Assembly: GCF_023612095.1 (NCBI RefSeq)
Contig: NZ_CP086235.1
Coordinates: 2,057,501 to 2,121,500, forward strand
DNA: 64,000 nt
Reading direction: 5' to 3'
Origin: Cytobacillus firmus
GTDB lineage: Bacteria > Bacillota > Bacilli > Bacillales > Cytobacillaceae
In this document: piece by piece, positions 45,950 through 54,431 of the stretch
Layout: each line of letters starts with the position of its first letter
How positions within the stretch are numbered: position 1 is the stretch's first letter
Program-made: the position numbers and the translations under genes
The notes under the pieces: model-generated
Told to the model about the DNA's origin: nothing
The model's input: only the letters and a program-made list of their open reading frames with translations
Databases searched by the model: none

Positions 45950-47041
45950 ATGTTGAAAACTATTAATGTATGTATTGTAGGCTGCGGACGGATTTCTACT
46001 CTAAACTCACTGGGGTATTTAGATCATCCAGATGCAAAAATATATGCTGTATGTGATTTGGATGAAGAGAAAGCCATGGAAAAAGCTAAAGAATGGGGGG
46101 CAGAAAAGATATATTCTGATTACTATGAAGTTCTAAACGATCCAAATATTGATGCAGTAGAGTTATTAGTTCCTCACCATCTTCATTGCTCCATGACTGT
46201 AAAGGCATGTGAAGCTGGTAAGCACGTGTCTGTGCAGAAACCAATGGCTTTAACAATCGAAGAAGCCGATCAAATGGTTGAAGCTGCACGAAAAAACAAG
46301 GTCAAATTGAAAGTTTATGAAAACTTTGTTAGTTACCCACCTTATGTAAAAGCAAAAGAATTAATTGATGCGGGGGAGATTGGTGATCCAATTTCGATAA
46401 GAATTAAACTGAACGCAGGAAAACAGGATACAGGGTGGGAAGTTACTAAAGATACTTGGTCATGGAGAATGAACGAAGAAATATGCGGTGGAGGTCCTTT
46501 GGTTTTTGATGATGGCTACCATAAATTCTCTTTAGCCAGATATCTAATGGGAGATATAGAAAAGGTTTCCGCCTGGATTGATCGAACAGATGTTATACCA
46601 GGAGAATTCTATGAAGACGCTCCTGCAATGATTATGTGGAAATATAAAAATAGTAAAAAATATGGAATAATGGACGTTACCTATTCAAAAGATCTACACA
46701 TTAATACAGATTATTATGCTTGTGACGAACGAGTAGAAGTTACCGGATCAAAAGGCGTGCTTTGGATAACCAGATGTACTGCTAAAATGTTACAAATTCC
46801 TACTCTTATTGTTTACCGTGATGGAAAAACTATAAACTACGAAGATTTAAGAGACGACTGGGCCGATTCCTTCATTGATTCTACAAAGAACTTTATCGAG
46901 GCTATAAAAAATGACACAGAGCCATTACTCAATGGGGAAGAGGGAAGGGAAGTATTAAAGTTCGCTTTAGCGGCTATTGAATCCTCTAAGAGAAAACAAG
47001 AAATTAATATCGATCAATTGTTTACTCCAATTAAAAATTAA
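45950..47041 (+). CDS. Gfo/Idh/MocA-family oxidoreductase
   Basis: 363 residues. The N-terminal Rossmann domain begins INVCIVGCGRISTL, and the catalytic-Lys segment is HVSVQKPMALTIEEADQMVEAA. The C-terminal domain holds WSWRMNEEICGGGPLVFDDGYHKFSLARYLMG with the His that usually assists catalysis. The family oxidises sugars or polyols with NAD(P). As the last catabolic gene after the importer, it may oxidise the imported sugar. ATG 45950 is chosen over GTG 45944, which lies within the ribosome site. Confidence 0.9.
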   Translation: MLKTINVCIVGCGRISTLNSLGYLDHPDAKIYAVCDLDEEKAMEKAKEWGAEKIYSDYYEVLNDPNIDAVELLVPHHLHCSMTVKACEAGKHVSVQKPMALTIEEADQMVEAARKNKVKLKVYENFVSYPPYVKAKELIDAGEIGDPISIRIKLNAGKQDTGWEVTKDTWSWRMNEEICGGGPLVFDDGYHKFSLARYLMGDIEKVSAWIDRTDVIPGEFYEDAPAMIMWKYKNSKKYGIMDVTYSKDLHINTDYYACDERVEVTGSKGVLWITRCTAKMLQIPTLIVYRDGKTINYEDLRDDWADSFIDSTKNFIEAIKNDTEPLLNGEEGREVLKFALAAIESSKRKQEINIDQLFTPIKN

Positions 47042-47060
47042 TTTGTAGAGGAGTAAATAT

Positions 47061-47318
47061 ATGAATCATTTTGTATTGTTCATATTGTACTTTATTCCGA
47101 TTACATTATGCTTTATTTTTATTCCATATTCACAGAATAGAGTAAATAAAAAACATATACCAGGCTTAACATTAATAATAATCTCAATTGTTTTTATGGG
47201 GTTACTATTTCTACTTAAGACCCCTTACTTCCCAATCCTCTTTTCACTAGGTGTGTCTATACTGCTTTCTGGGGTGATTGTACTTACTACTAGTTATATT
47301 AAGATATTAAAACATTAA
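47061..47318 (+). CDS. Small membrane protein, function unknown
   Basis: 85 residues with three strongly hydrophobic stretches and a basic loop (NRVNKKH). ATG 47061 follows GGAG. It is 19 bp behind the oxidoreductase gene and before a terminator, so it may belong to the same transcript. I do not recognise a family. Confidence 0.6.
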   Translation: MNHFVLFILYFIPITLCFIFIPYSQNRVNKKHIPGLTLIIISIVFMGLLFLLKTPYFPILFSLGVSILLSGVIVLTTSYIKILKH

Positions 47319-47351
47319 ATAAAATTTGAATCGTAGAGGAGACTTTTCTAT

Positions 47352-47388
47352 GAAAGAATCGATCATGTGTGATCGGTTCTTTCTTTTA
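47352..47388 (+). terminator. Terminator of the sugar cluster
   Basis: GAAAGAATCGATCA pairs with TGATCGGTTCTTTC, then a T-rich tail. The stretch 47319-47663 otherwise contains only the motif TGCAGGTGAGTGGA (47510) shared with 26123 and AT-rich sequence ahead of purU; I see no gene. Confidence 0.8.
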
Positions 47389-47663
47389 TCTACAAAAGGT
47401 ATTCACTTGTAAGCTGAATGGTTTGGAAGTATTATATGAATAATTTTAAGAGTTAAGGGAGACGCACATATTTTTTTCGGGTTGATATCACCAAATGCCA
47501 CTTGATTAAATGCAGGTGAGTGGACAGTGGCCTAGATGCTTTTCAGCATTCCTCCATGTAAAACTATCCCATAAACCCAAATAAATAACTTTATAAAAAA
47601 TATGCTTTTAAATCCTGAACAATAAGTCTATTATAGTAATTAAAATTAAAAAAGGAGATTCAT

Positions 47664-48563
47664 ATGATTTCATCTATTCAAGATCAACTTCAAGTATTTA
47701 GAGAAAGTCAAAAAAACAGGGGGCGGCTGCTTATCAATTGTCCTGATCAACCGGGTATTGTGGCTGCTGTATCCCAGTTTCTGTTCCAGCATGATGCTAA
47801 TATTATCGAATCGAGTCAATATTCGACGAATCCAGAGGGTGGCACCTTTTTTATCCGAATCGAGTTTGAATGTCCGGGTTTACAGTCGAAGGAAGAAGAG
47901 TTGAAGAGTCAATTTAAGGAAATCGCAGAAACATTTTCAATGGAATGGAAATTAGCATTTGTTTATGAATTGAAGAAGACAGCTATTTTCGTATCAAAAG
48001 AACTTCATTGTTTACGTGAGCTGTTATGGGAATGGCAAAGTGGTGATTTGCTTACCGACATCGCTCTTATTGTAAGCAATCACGAGGAAGCAAGACAAAT
48101 TGCAGAATCCATGCATATTCCATTCTTTTACATACCAGCAAGCAAAGAAAATAGAGAGGAAGTGGAAGAAAGACAGCTGCAGCTTTTAAAAGAATTTGAT
48201 ATTGACTTAATCATCTTAGCCAGATATATGCAAATTTTGACGCCAGCCTTTGTTGGGGCTCATCCGTTCAAGATCATTAATATTCATCACTCTTTCCTTC
48301 CTGCATTTGTTGGTGCGAGGCCATATGATCGAGCCCATCAGCGCGGAGTAAAAATAATTGGGGCAACGTCTCATTATGTTACAAACGATCTTGACGAAGG
48401 ACCAATCATTGAACAAGATATCAAGCGTGTCGACCACCGGGATCATATAGATGATCTAAAAAAGAGCGGACGTTCTATTGAAAGAAGTGTTCTTGCCAGA
48501 GCGGTTAAATGGCATTTAGAAGACCGGATTATTGTTCATGAAAATAAAACAATTGTTTTTTAA
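47664..48563 (+). CDS. purU: Formyltetrahydrofolate deformylase
   Basis: 299 residues. An N-terminal ACT domain (RLLINCPDQPGIVAAVSQFL) is joined to a formyltransferase-type catalytic domain with NIHHSFLPAFVGARPYDRAH and the catalytic Asp in GATSHYVTNDLDEGPIIEQD. It hydrolyses 10-formyl-THF to THF and formate, balancing one-carbon units and feeding purine synthesis. ATG 47664 follows AAAGGAG. It is monocistronic; a weak hairpin follows at 48654. Confidence 0.95.
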   Translation: MISSIQDQLQVFRESQKNRGRLLINCPDQPGIVAAVSQFLFQHDANIIESSQYSTNPEGGTFFIRIEFECPGLQSKEEELKSQFKEIAETFSMEWKLAFVYELKKTAIFVSKELHCLRELLWEWQSGDLLTDIALIVSNHEEARQIAESMHIPFFYIPASKENREEVEERQLQLLKEFDIDLIILARYMQILTPAFVGAHPFKIINIHHSFLPAFVGARPYDRAHQRGVKIIGATSHYVTNDLDEGPIIEQDIKRVDHRDHIDDLKKSGRSIERSVLARAVKWHLEDRIIVHENKTIVF

Positions 48564-48653
48564 GAAAAAGGATCTGTAATGAGCGCCTGTCTCTCAGTTA
48601 AGTAATGCATTTTCATGTGATCTGCCCCCTGTAAAGAAGAGAGTGTAAATAAT

Positions 48654-48705
48654 AAAAAAGCCATAGGCAGCTTTAGCTCTATATCCCATAGGGCTAAGGC
48701 CTTTT
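48654..48705 (+). terminator. Probable terminator after purU
   Basis: AAAAAAGCC and TTTAGC pair with GGCTAA and GGCCTTTT around a long loop; the stem is interrupted. Confidence 0.55.
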
Positions 48706-48746
48706 AAGTGTTTTTGGTTTACTGCTGAAGATTTTACCGTAATGTA

Positions 48747-49199
48747 ATGGGAAGAACTTGTACTACGATTAAAATAGGGATTAGCTTAGAGGCAAATGAG
48801 AATGAGGCAGCCATGGAATTAAAATTGCATGAACAAATCCCCCATTTTCCTTTAGATGAGCTTTGGGGGGAGTGATCAAATTGAGCAGACATAACACTTA
48901 TCAAATTGGACAGATCTTCTATATTCAAAAAGTTCAGAGTTCCAGGCAAAGTAAAGAGTTTTGAACAGACAGATGCTTATGTGTATGAAGTTCTTGAGTC
49001 GTTTTCTCAAAAAATGGATGAGGCAATCGTGCAGTCTATTCTTTGGAGAGAATCCACTGATGAGATAACCATGACTCCACGAAAACTGTTCATGCATACG
49101 GTCATTCACGAATACCACCACAAAGGACAGATTATGGCGATGGCCCGCCAGTTGGGGTATGAACCGCCAAATACAGATGTTCTGGTAACGAGAAATTAG
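48747..49199 (+). pseudogene. DinB-family relics (two C-terminal fragments)
   Basis: The frame from 48747 would read DELWGGVIKLSRHNTYQIGQIFYIQK if the G run at 48865-48870 had one more base. HNTYQIGQI resembles a DinB C-terminal metal-binding helix. A second frame, 48906-49199, encodes EVLESFSQKMDEA and ends HTVIHEYHHKGQIMAMARQLGYEPPN, the C-terminal half of another DinB protein without its N-terminal half. The two overlap in different frames, so at most one can be expressed as a truncated protein. An intact DinB gene follows on the other strand. Confidence 0.5.
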
Positions 49200-49210
49200 A
49201 TTAAAATATG

Positions 49211-49260
49211 AAAGGATGCCCCATGGTGCAGTTCTTACTGTCGAGAGGCATCCTTTGTTT
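49211..49260. terminator. Bidirectional terminator between DinB relic and DinB gene
   Basis: AAAGGATGCC pairs with GGCATCCTTT between convergent reading frames. Confidence 0.75.
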
Positions 49261-49289
49261 CGTTTATGACGAAATTAAAATCATTTATT

Positions 49290-49760
49290 TTAGTTCTTTA
49301 CTTCTAAATGATTAATAACCCGTTCCATCGCTTGAATATGCCCCAAATGGTTTGCCTCATGAAATAGCGCAAATTCAGCTAATTCACCAAAGGTTTCAAG
49401 TCCCAAAAATGGTTTATCCAGCTTTTCATTTAACTGTTCAGCTGGAATTTGCTGTATTCGGGCCAATTGATCCTTCAACTGTATAATGAGCTCATCTGTT
49501 TCAGGAATATCACCTTTCCAATCTGCCGGCTTAGTACCGTTCCCAAATAATTCAATATAGTTTGCAGGGAGGTGGGTTGTTTTGCGGGGAAAGCCAAACA
49601 TAAACTGTTCACAGACCGTTAATACATGGCCAATATGCCAATGGATCGTGTTGTTAAAACCGTCTGGCTGTATCCTGGCTACATCCTTTGATATTGACCC
49701 GCTCTTATTAATAAAATAACCTCTTGTCTTCTCAAACTGTTTAAACACTAGTTCATTCAT
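49290..49760 (-). CDS. DinB-family protein
   Basis: 156 residues. Four-helix DinB/YfiT fold with the metal-ligand histidines in NTIHWHIGHVLTV and FHEANHLGHIQAM. The family includes thiol-transferase-like and damage-induced proteins, and no specific reaction can be assigned. ATG 49760 after AAGGGGAG is preferred over the TTG six codons upstream, which precedes that site. Upstream, 49761-50078 holds no gene or clear signal that I can see. Confidence 0.85.
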   Translation of the reverse strand: MNELVFKQFEKTRGYFINKSGSISKDVARIQPDGFNNTIHWHIGHVLTVCEQFMFGFPRKTTHLPANYIELFGNGTKPADWKGDIPETDELIIQLKDQLARIQQIPAEQLNEKLDKPFLGLETFGELAEFALFHEANHLGHIQAMERVINHLEVKN

Positions 49761-50078
49761 TTCTTTCTCCCCTTCCAAATATTCTCATCTGTTAATATAA
49801 CAAAAATTTGTAAAGGTTAGGAGGGTCAATGGACTGAATTGATTTCTTTTTATTTTTTTAGTGGCGATTTTTTTATGGCAGTGTTACATCCAGCCTAGCA
49901 CCGTCTTGCGCGATTGGGTAAAGCGGGAGAAATAATAGGTCCAGCTGACTAATGTGCTAAGCCCTCCAGGTTGATTTTAGCTAGCAATTTTTAATATAAA
50001 CACTTTACAGATAGAATTAACTATGTTAAATTCTATTTATCTAAGGATTCTGAAATTTCAAAAAGATGGTGTGAGTGA

Positions 50079-50441
50079 ATGAGTTGGACTGCTGGCCCAT
50101 TTAAACAGGAACTGATCAAGGACTATAACAATATCAATCTTCTTTTGTTTAACATCGGTGTCAAAAGTCAAAGAGTCGAGTTTTTGGGGGATAAGATATT
50201 AATTTTCGCCAATCATAAGAGAATTCCATCTCTTAAACATTTGGACGAGATTAATCGCTTTGTAACCCGAATGACTGACATTGCCATCATAGATAGCTAT
50301 AAGGAACATTTAAGAAATGTCCTTGAAGAAAAATATGGGATGAAGGTACTTTCTATATTAAAGGACTATGATCCCTTAACTGAACTTTCGGGTACTATCA
50401 TTACCCTGGATCGCGATACAAGTGCCTATATTTCCAGGTAA
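50079..50441 (+). CDS. Hypothetical protein, possibly DUF2294-type
   Basis: 120 residues, soluble and charged. The second half (SYKEHLRNVLEEKYGMKVLSILKDYDPLTELSGTI in part) resembles the C-terminal part of DUF2294 proteins, but the match is from memory and weak. Start ATG 50079 follows GGTGTGAG at moderate spacing. It is a single gene with a strong terminator at 50485. Confidence 0.5.
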   Translation: MSWTAGPFKQELIKDYNNINLLLFNIGVKSQRVEFLGDKILIFANHKRIPSLKHLDEINRFVTRMTDIAIIDSYKEHLRNVLEEKYGMKVLSILKDYDPLTELSGTIITLDRDTSAYISR

Positions 50442-50484
50442 CTAAATACTGGTGACTGGTCCATTGAACTCTTAAGAGTGCATT

Positions 50485-50545
50485 AAAACCGTCAGTGCAA
50501 GCTTTCAGACTACCGTCTGTTTGTTTTGTGCTGACGGTTTTTTTA
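50485..50545 (+). terminator. Rho-independent terminator
   Basis: AAAACCGTCAG pairs with CTGACGGTTTT across a long loop and runs into T7. Confidence 0.8.
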
Positions 50546-50593
50546 TAGGCTGTTTTCGCAAAGTTTGTTGCTATTTATATTATATTTACTGAG

Positions 50594-50738
50594 TTGATTG
50601 TAGTGGAAGGTTTACTCAAGGTAGCCTATTCAACGTCCTACGGGAGTAGCGGGACAGGTGAGACCCCACAGACGCGTAGCGTCGAGGAGGCTCACCGCCC
50701 GCCCCGTGGTTCGCTGAGCATCCTCTCACTGCAATCAA
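50594..50738. repeat. Bacillaceae-type extragenic palindromic element with terminal inverted repeats
   Basis: 145 bp bounded by TTGATTGTAGTGGA and its near complement TCACTGCAATCAA. The interior is GC-rich and highly structured: GGGACAGGTGAGACC pairs in part with GAGGCTCACCGCCCG. It is much richer in GC than its surroundings. Sequences with GGACAGGTGAGACCCC and GAGGCTCACCGCCCGCCCC cores are widely dispersed in Bacillus-group genomes (recognised from memory). It encodes no plausible protein and looks like a MITE-like element; transcription into a structured RNA is possible. Confidence 0.75.
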
Positions 50739-50818
50739 CGGACAACATTGATAAGCGAAAAACAACAATTTATACGAAAAGAGCCTTTTTATAAAAAAAT
50801 AGAGGAGGAACCAACATT

Positions 50819-51841
50819 ATGAAAACAGTAGAAGATGTATTGATTGCGCTGGATGAGTTGACAGGAGGAAGAGTGGTTAAATCTCTAAATGACATTACGA
50901 GAGGTGAGCATCCCTTTGTCATTATGAAGTCTTCCAACATTCCCGGAAAAGAGATCATTGAAACGCCTGGTCTTGTCTATGGTGATATGAAAAAAGAAGT
51001 CAAAAAAGTAGCAGTTGCTATGACCATGACAGAAGGATGCATCGAACTTGCCGGCGCTACTGGTGTCGATGCCATTGTTGCTCATCATCCGATAGCGGAA
51101 GCGGCTAATTCAGGTGGAGTAATCTTAAAAAACTATCTGGATTTGTATAATGTCGCCGCATTTGAATTGCATGAAGCTTTCCATGGATTACATCCCGGCA
51201 TTCCTTTTTTGCACGGCCATCAGGTATACCGGACTGAGGTTTCTTATGGAGGAGTACACGGAAACATTTTTTATGCAGGGAAAGTACTCCCCGAGGTGAA
51301 AACGCTGGGTGATATGTTAACTCGGCTGGACAATTTTATGGGTCTGAAAGTTGAAGAGGAACTGTTACATACTGAAAAGGAAATACGCAATAGTCCATCT
51401 TTGTCTGAAACGAGTATAGTGACACGCGGGAGAATTGCTCATGGAGAAGAGACAAGCCCCGTGAACAATATTGTGCATATTTTCCCGCATACCGGATTTT
51501 CCCCTGAACATTTGCGCCTAGCAATCCAGGAACACCCGGAGGCTGACACAGTTCTCGCTAGCATTAGCCGGGTTTATGATGGACATCCGCTTATCGAAAC
51601 AGCTAAGGAGTTAGGTCTTAATTTTATTATCGGAAATTGCCATGTATTAGAAATACTCGAAAATGGATTACCTTTAGCTTACGCCTTGGATAGGCTGCTG
51701 CCTGATGTTGAAGTAGTTGTTTTTCGGGAACGTGTGACAAGCATATCCCTAAATGAAATGGGAGCTCCTCAGTTAAAGAAATATGCAGAGGAAATGGCTG
51801 AGGGGTATCTATTGAAAAAAACGGCTGTCCATACACTATAA
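50819..51841 (+). CDS. Nif3-like dinuclear metal-centre family protein
   Basis: 340 residues. The segment GVDAIVAHHPIAEAANSGG resembles the metal-binding HHP motif of NIF3/YqfO proteins, and other His/Glu residues (ELHEAFHGLHPG, HIFPHTGFSPEH) could complete the site. Biochemical roles in the family are unsettled. ATG 50819 follows GAGGAGG. It is 17 bp ahead of a gate-domain membrane protein, suggesting a two-gene operon for a metabolite. Family assignment is moderate because overall similarity was judged by eye. Confidence 0.6.
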   Translation: MKTVEDVLIALDELTGGRVVKSLNDITRGEHPFVIMKSSNIPGKEIIETPGLVYGDMKKEVKKVAVAMTMTEGCIELAGATGVDAIVAHHPIAEAANSGGVILKNYLDLYNVAAFELHEAFHGLHPGIPFLHGHQVYRTEVSYGGVHGNIFYAGKVLPEVKTLGDMLTRLDNFMGLKVEEELLHTEKEIRNSPSLSETSIVTRGRIAHGEETSPVNNIVHIFPHTGFSPEHLRLAIQEHPEADTVLASISRVYDGHPLIETAKELGLNFIIGNCHVLEILENGLPLAYALDRLLPDVEVVVFRERVTSISLNEMGAPQLKKYAEEMAEGYLLKKTAVHTL

Positions 51842-51858
51842 AAAAGGAGTGAAGGTAA

Positions 51859-52980
51859 ATGAGCGAGGTTAAATCGTTAGTCCAAGAGAATTTAGAAATA
51901 GAGGAGAACAGTGTCCCGATTCCTTTAACGAGAAAATGGACAAGGGTTGAAGCAGTCGGTCTTGGTTTAGTCATCCTCTCACTGCTAGTATTGTTAATCA
52001 CGCCAGGTACATTAGCCGGGTTATTTACTTCCATTGTCGATCAAGTTTTCCCGGTTATCGTAGGGATATTTTTAACCGGTACGGTAGGGGTTTCCATTAT
52101 TGTTAGTGTCATTATTGGCCGGGTACTGGAAAGGCTGGGATTTACGGATGCGCTAATTCGGATCTTCATTCCTGTTACAAAACTGATGAAAGTCAATTCA
52201 GCGGTTATCATTCCAAGTATATATAATATTCTTGGTGATATTAATGCTGCCGGGAAAATTGCCGGACCGATCTTGATCCGTTCAGGAGCAACAAAAGCAG
52301 AGCAGAAAATAGCGGTAGCCACCATGGTTCAATCCCAACAGTCATTTGCTACATTTATGTTAGGCATGGTTGCACTAACGGCAGTAGGGGCCAATGCCTT
52401 TATCGTGGTCGTGCTGGCTGTTTTCATGCCTGTCATTGTTGTCCCGTTTCTGCTTTCTAAAACCATTTACCGGGATACGAAAGCTGTCCAAATTGCAAAA
52501 CTGCCCCAATTTACACCGAAGACTGGATTTCTCCCGACTTTGTTTAATGGAGCCAGGGAGGGGGCAGAGCTTTTATTCCTTCTCATTATACCGGCTGCCG
52601 CTGTCGTGTTTGCTGCAATTGGGGTTTTGGATTACATTGGCATATGGTCAAAATTTGAATCCGGCTTATCAGCCGTTTTGTTAGCTCTAAATATTCATCC
52701 TGAGACCGGAATTCTCTCCATATTGGCTAGCCCGGCGCTGGCAATGGCCCAGCTTTCGGAAGTTGCGGGTTCTTTGGATCCGCGTTTGGTCATCGGCTCC
52801 TTCGTATTAGCTTCATCCGGTTTGCCTTTGGCTACTATCTTTGGTCAAATTCCGGTTATATGGGCAGCTAATTCTGACCTTAGTGAAAAGGAGGCAATGG
52901 GAGCGGCTTTATTAGGAATCGTCATGCGTATTTTGACAGCCTTTTTAATAGTTTATTTCTTAACGCCGATATTGGTTTAA
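51859..52980 (+). CDS. Nucleoside-recognition (gate) domain membrane protein
   Basis: 373 residues with about nine hydrophobic segments. The segments FPVIVGIFLTGTVGVSIIVSVIIGRVLERLG and NGAREGAELLFLLIIPAAAVVFAAIG match gate-domain proteins, such as nucleoside transporters and spore maturation proteins. ATG 51859 follows AAAGGAG. It probably moves the substrate of the co-transcribed Nif3-like protein, or a product of it; the substrate is unknown. Confidence 0.75.
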   Translation: MSEVKSLVQENLEIEENSVPIPLTRKWTRVEAVGLGLVILSLLVLLITPGTLAGLFTSIVDQVFPVIVGIFLTGTVGVSIIVSVIIGRVLERLGFTDALIRIFIPVTKLMKVNSAVIIPSIYNILGDINAAGKIAGPILIRSGATKAEQKIAVATMVQSQQSFATFMLGMVALTAVGANAFIVVVLAVFMPVIVVPFLLSKTIYRDTKAVQIAKLPQFTPKTGFLPTLFNGAREGAELLFLLIIPAAAVVFAAIGVLDYIGIWSKFESGLSAVLLALNIHPETGILSILASPALAMAQLSEVAGSLDPRLVIGSFVLASSGLPLATIFGQIPVIWAANSDLSEKEAMGAALLGIVMRILTAFLIVYFLTPILV

Positions 52981-52990
52981 TGCTCCAAGA

Positions 52991-53454
52991 TTAAATTTTT
53001 CCCAGCAAAAATGAGAGATCGATCAAATATTGATCAGGAGGGATCTTTTTAATTGATTGGGGATCCAGGTGGAGCTCTGTTTTTCTTAACAGATTGTTTT
53101 CCTCGCCCCACAAGAAAAGAACGGCCGTTTGATGAATGGGTTCCATAATCCCTTTCATCGGCGCAAGCAATTCAATCTTAAGATCATCCAAGGGAAAATC
53201 AGGACGGCTAATAAGCTTACAAGGTGCTGTTTGGAGGGGTTCATAGTGATTTCTTGTATGATCAGATAGATAATGGATTCTCCCGGTAGCTGTAATTCTT
53301 TTATCAGGGAGGATCAGTCCTGATTCATGATAGATATCTCTTCCGATTGAGGAAGGGATCTTTTTTTGTTCCATAAAATGGACATCGAAAAAGTGTGGCC
53401 AGGCAAAATCGTCCATGCTCTCTTGGCTATCAGTTCAAATCCGATAAAGGACAT
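52991..53454 (-). CDS. Hypothetical protein, possibly frameshifted near its 5' end
   Basis: The open frame 52991-53416 gives 141 residues starting MDDFAWPHFF, with no good ribosome site. An upstream ATG at 53454 with AAAGAGGGA ahead of it starts MSFIGFELIAK in another frame. Adding one G near 53420 joins the two as IAKESMDDFAWPHFF. No domain is recognised. Confidence 0.45.
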
Positions 53455-53605
53455 GGCTATCCCTCTTTCCTGTTGCTCGATACTGATGTTTATGCACTAA
53501 AAATCTAAAAATAACTGGGTTCTTAAGTATACTCTCAGCAAACGGTAATAAATGTTAAATGAAAATAGGTGCCCTTTATAGTGCGCGCATTTTTAAAGAA
53601 TTAAG

Positions 53606-53632
53606 TGTCACAAAAGAAATCACAGAATCGTT
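53606..53632 (+). promoter_or_regulatory. ECF41-type promoter of the carboxymuconolactone decarboxylase-like gene
   Basis: TGTCACA (53606-53612), 16 bp, CGTT (53629-53632). This fits the ECF41 sigma consensus TGTCACA-N16-CGTC except for the last base. The identical pair occurs in front of the ECF41 sigma gene at 55348-55374 on the other strand. Confidence 0.85.
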
Positions 53633-53668
53633 ATATATATGAGCTAGATTAAGAGAGGCAGGTGAAAG

Positions 53669-53740
53669 ATGAAAAGTAGCGATTATATAGTAATTAATGA
53701 ACTAGAATTAATAATATTGTTTTGTATAAAGACATCATGA
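53669..53740 (+). CDS. Possible 23-codon leader ORF
   Basis: ATG 53669 is preceded by AGAGGCAGGTG and ends at TGA 53738-53740, abutting an ATG at 53741 that is in frame with the decarboxylase-like gene. It lies inside the leader made from the ECF41 promoter. It could couple translation or be chance; there is no other support. Confidence 0.3.
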   Translation: MKSSDYIVINELELIILFCIKTS

Positions 53741-53818
53741 ATGGGTCGATTTTTCCTTAAACTAGATTTTATTCCAGTAGAATATCAATTAATAATAAAG
53801 AATAGGGGTATATCAGAT

Positions 53819-54295
53819 ATGACACAGCGAATTAATTATATGCAGCAATCACCAGAATTCTTTCATAAAATGATGGCACTGAGCAACGCAGAAAAGGAAA
53901 GTTCTATTGAAGAAAAAACCCTTCATCTCGTTCATATTAGAGCTTCACAATTGAATGGGTGCGGCTTCTGCCTGGATATGCATATCAAGCAGGCAAAAAT
54001 CCATGGTGAGACGGAGCTTCGCCTATATCATACTCCTATTTGGCGGGAATCCAACTTGTTTAGCCAACGCGAACGAGCTGCGCTGGAATGGACAGAGATT
54101 TTAACAAAGATGCCTGAACACGGAGTGTCTGATAGTATTTATGAATATGTTCGAGAGCAGTTTTCAAAAAAGGAAATATCAGATCTTACCTTCTCGGTAA
54201 TGGCAATTAATGCGTGGAACCGCATTAACGTTGCTTTCAAAACGGTTCCTGGATCAGCTGACACTGCATTTGGATTGACAAAAGCTGGACTTTAA
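53819..54295 (+). CDS. Carboxymuconolactone decarboxylase/AhpD-like protein (ECF41 target)
   Basis: 158 residues. The AhpD-type redox motif CGFC is at 48-51 in RASQLNGCGFCLDMH, followed by the conserved His. ATG 53819 is preferred, with GGGGT ahead; the frame is open back to ATG 53741. Family knowledge: ECF41 sigma factors lie next to carboxymuconolactone decarboxylase, oxidoreductase or epimerase genes (COE) and transcribe them. The promoter at 53606 fits. It probably serves in peroxide or electrophile defence; the natural substrate is unknown. Confidence 0.9.
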   Translation: MTQRINYMQQSPEFFHKMMALSNAEKESSIEEKTLHLVHIRASQLNGCGFCLDMHIKQAKIHGETELRLYHTPIWRESNLFSQRERAALEWTEILTKMPEHGVSDSIYEYVREQFSKKEISDLTFSVMAINAWNRINVAFKTVPGSADTAFGLTKAGL

Positions 54296-54357
54296 TTCTT
54301 AACTACGTCAGTACGGGTCAGGTGCTTTAATAGACTCAATGAAATAATAAAAAATCA

Positions 54358-54404
54358 ACAAGACCCGTAGATAATCCATTTGAAATGGCTATCTTACGGG
54401 TCTT
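54358..54404. terminator. Bidirectional terminator between convergent ECF41 target and sigma gene
   Basis: CAAGACCCGTAGATA pairs with ATCTTACGGGTCTTG, with an inner CCATTT/AAATGG stem. Confidence 0.88.
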
Positions 54405-54431
54405 GTATAATAATTCTATTAATCCTCTAGA

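Noticed and set aside
47480-47660. Riboswitch ahead of purU
   Set aside because: I could not recognise a glycine, THF or purine aptamer core, and no expression-platform hairpin with a T-run is evident.
50594-50794. 66-codon open frame
   Set aside because: It lies almost wholly inside the palindromic repeat element and has no family resemblance or good ribosome site.
53511-53580. Additional promoter or gene between 53455 and 53605
   Set aside because: Only AT-rich sequence with short frames; no ribosome site or hairpin.
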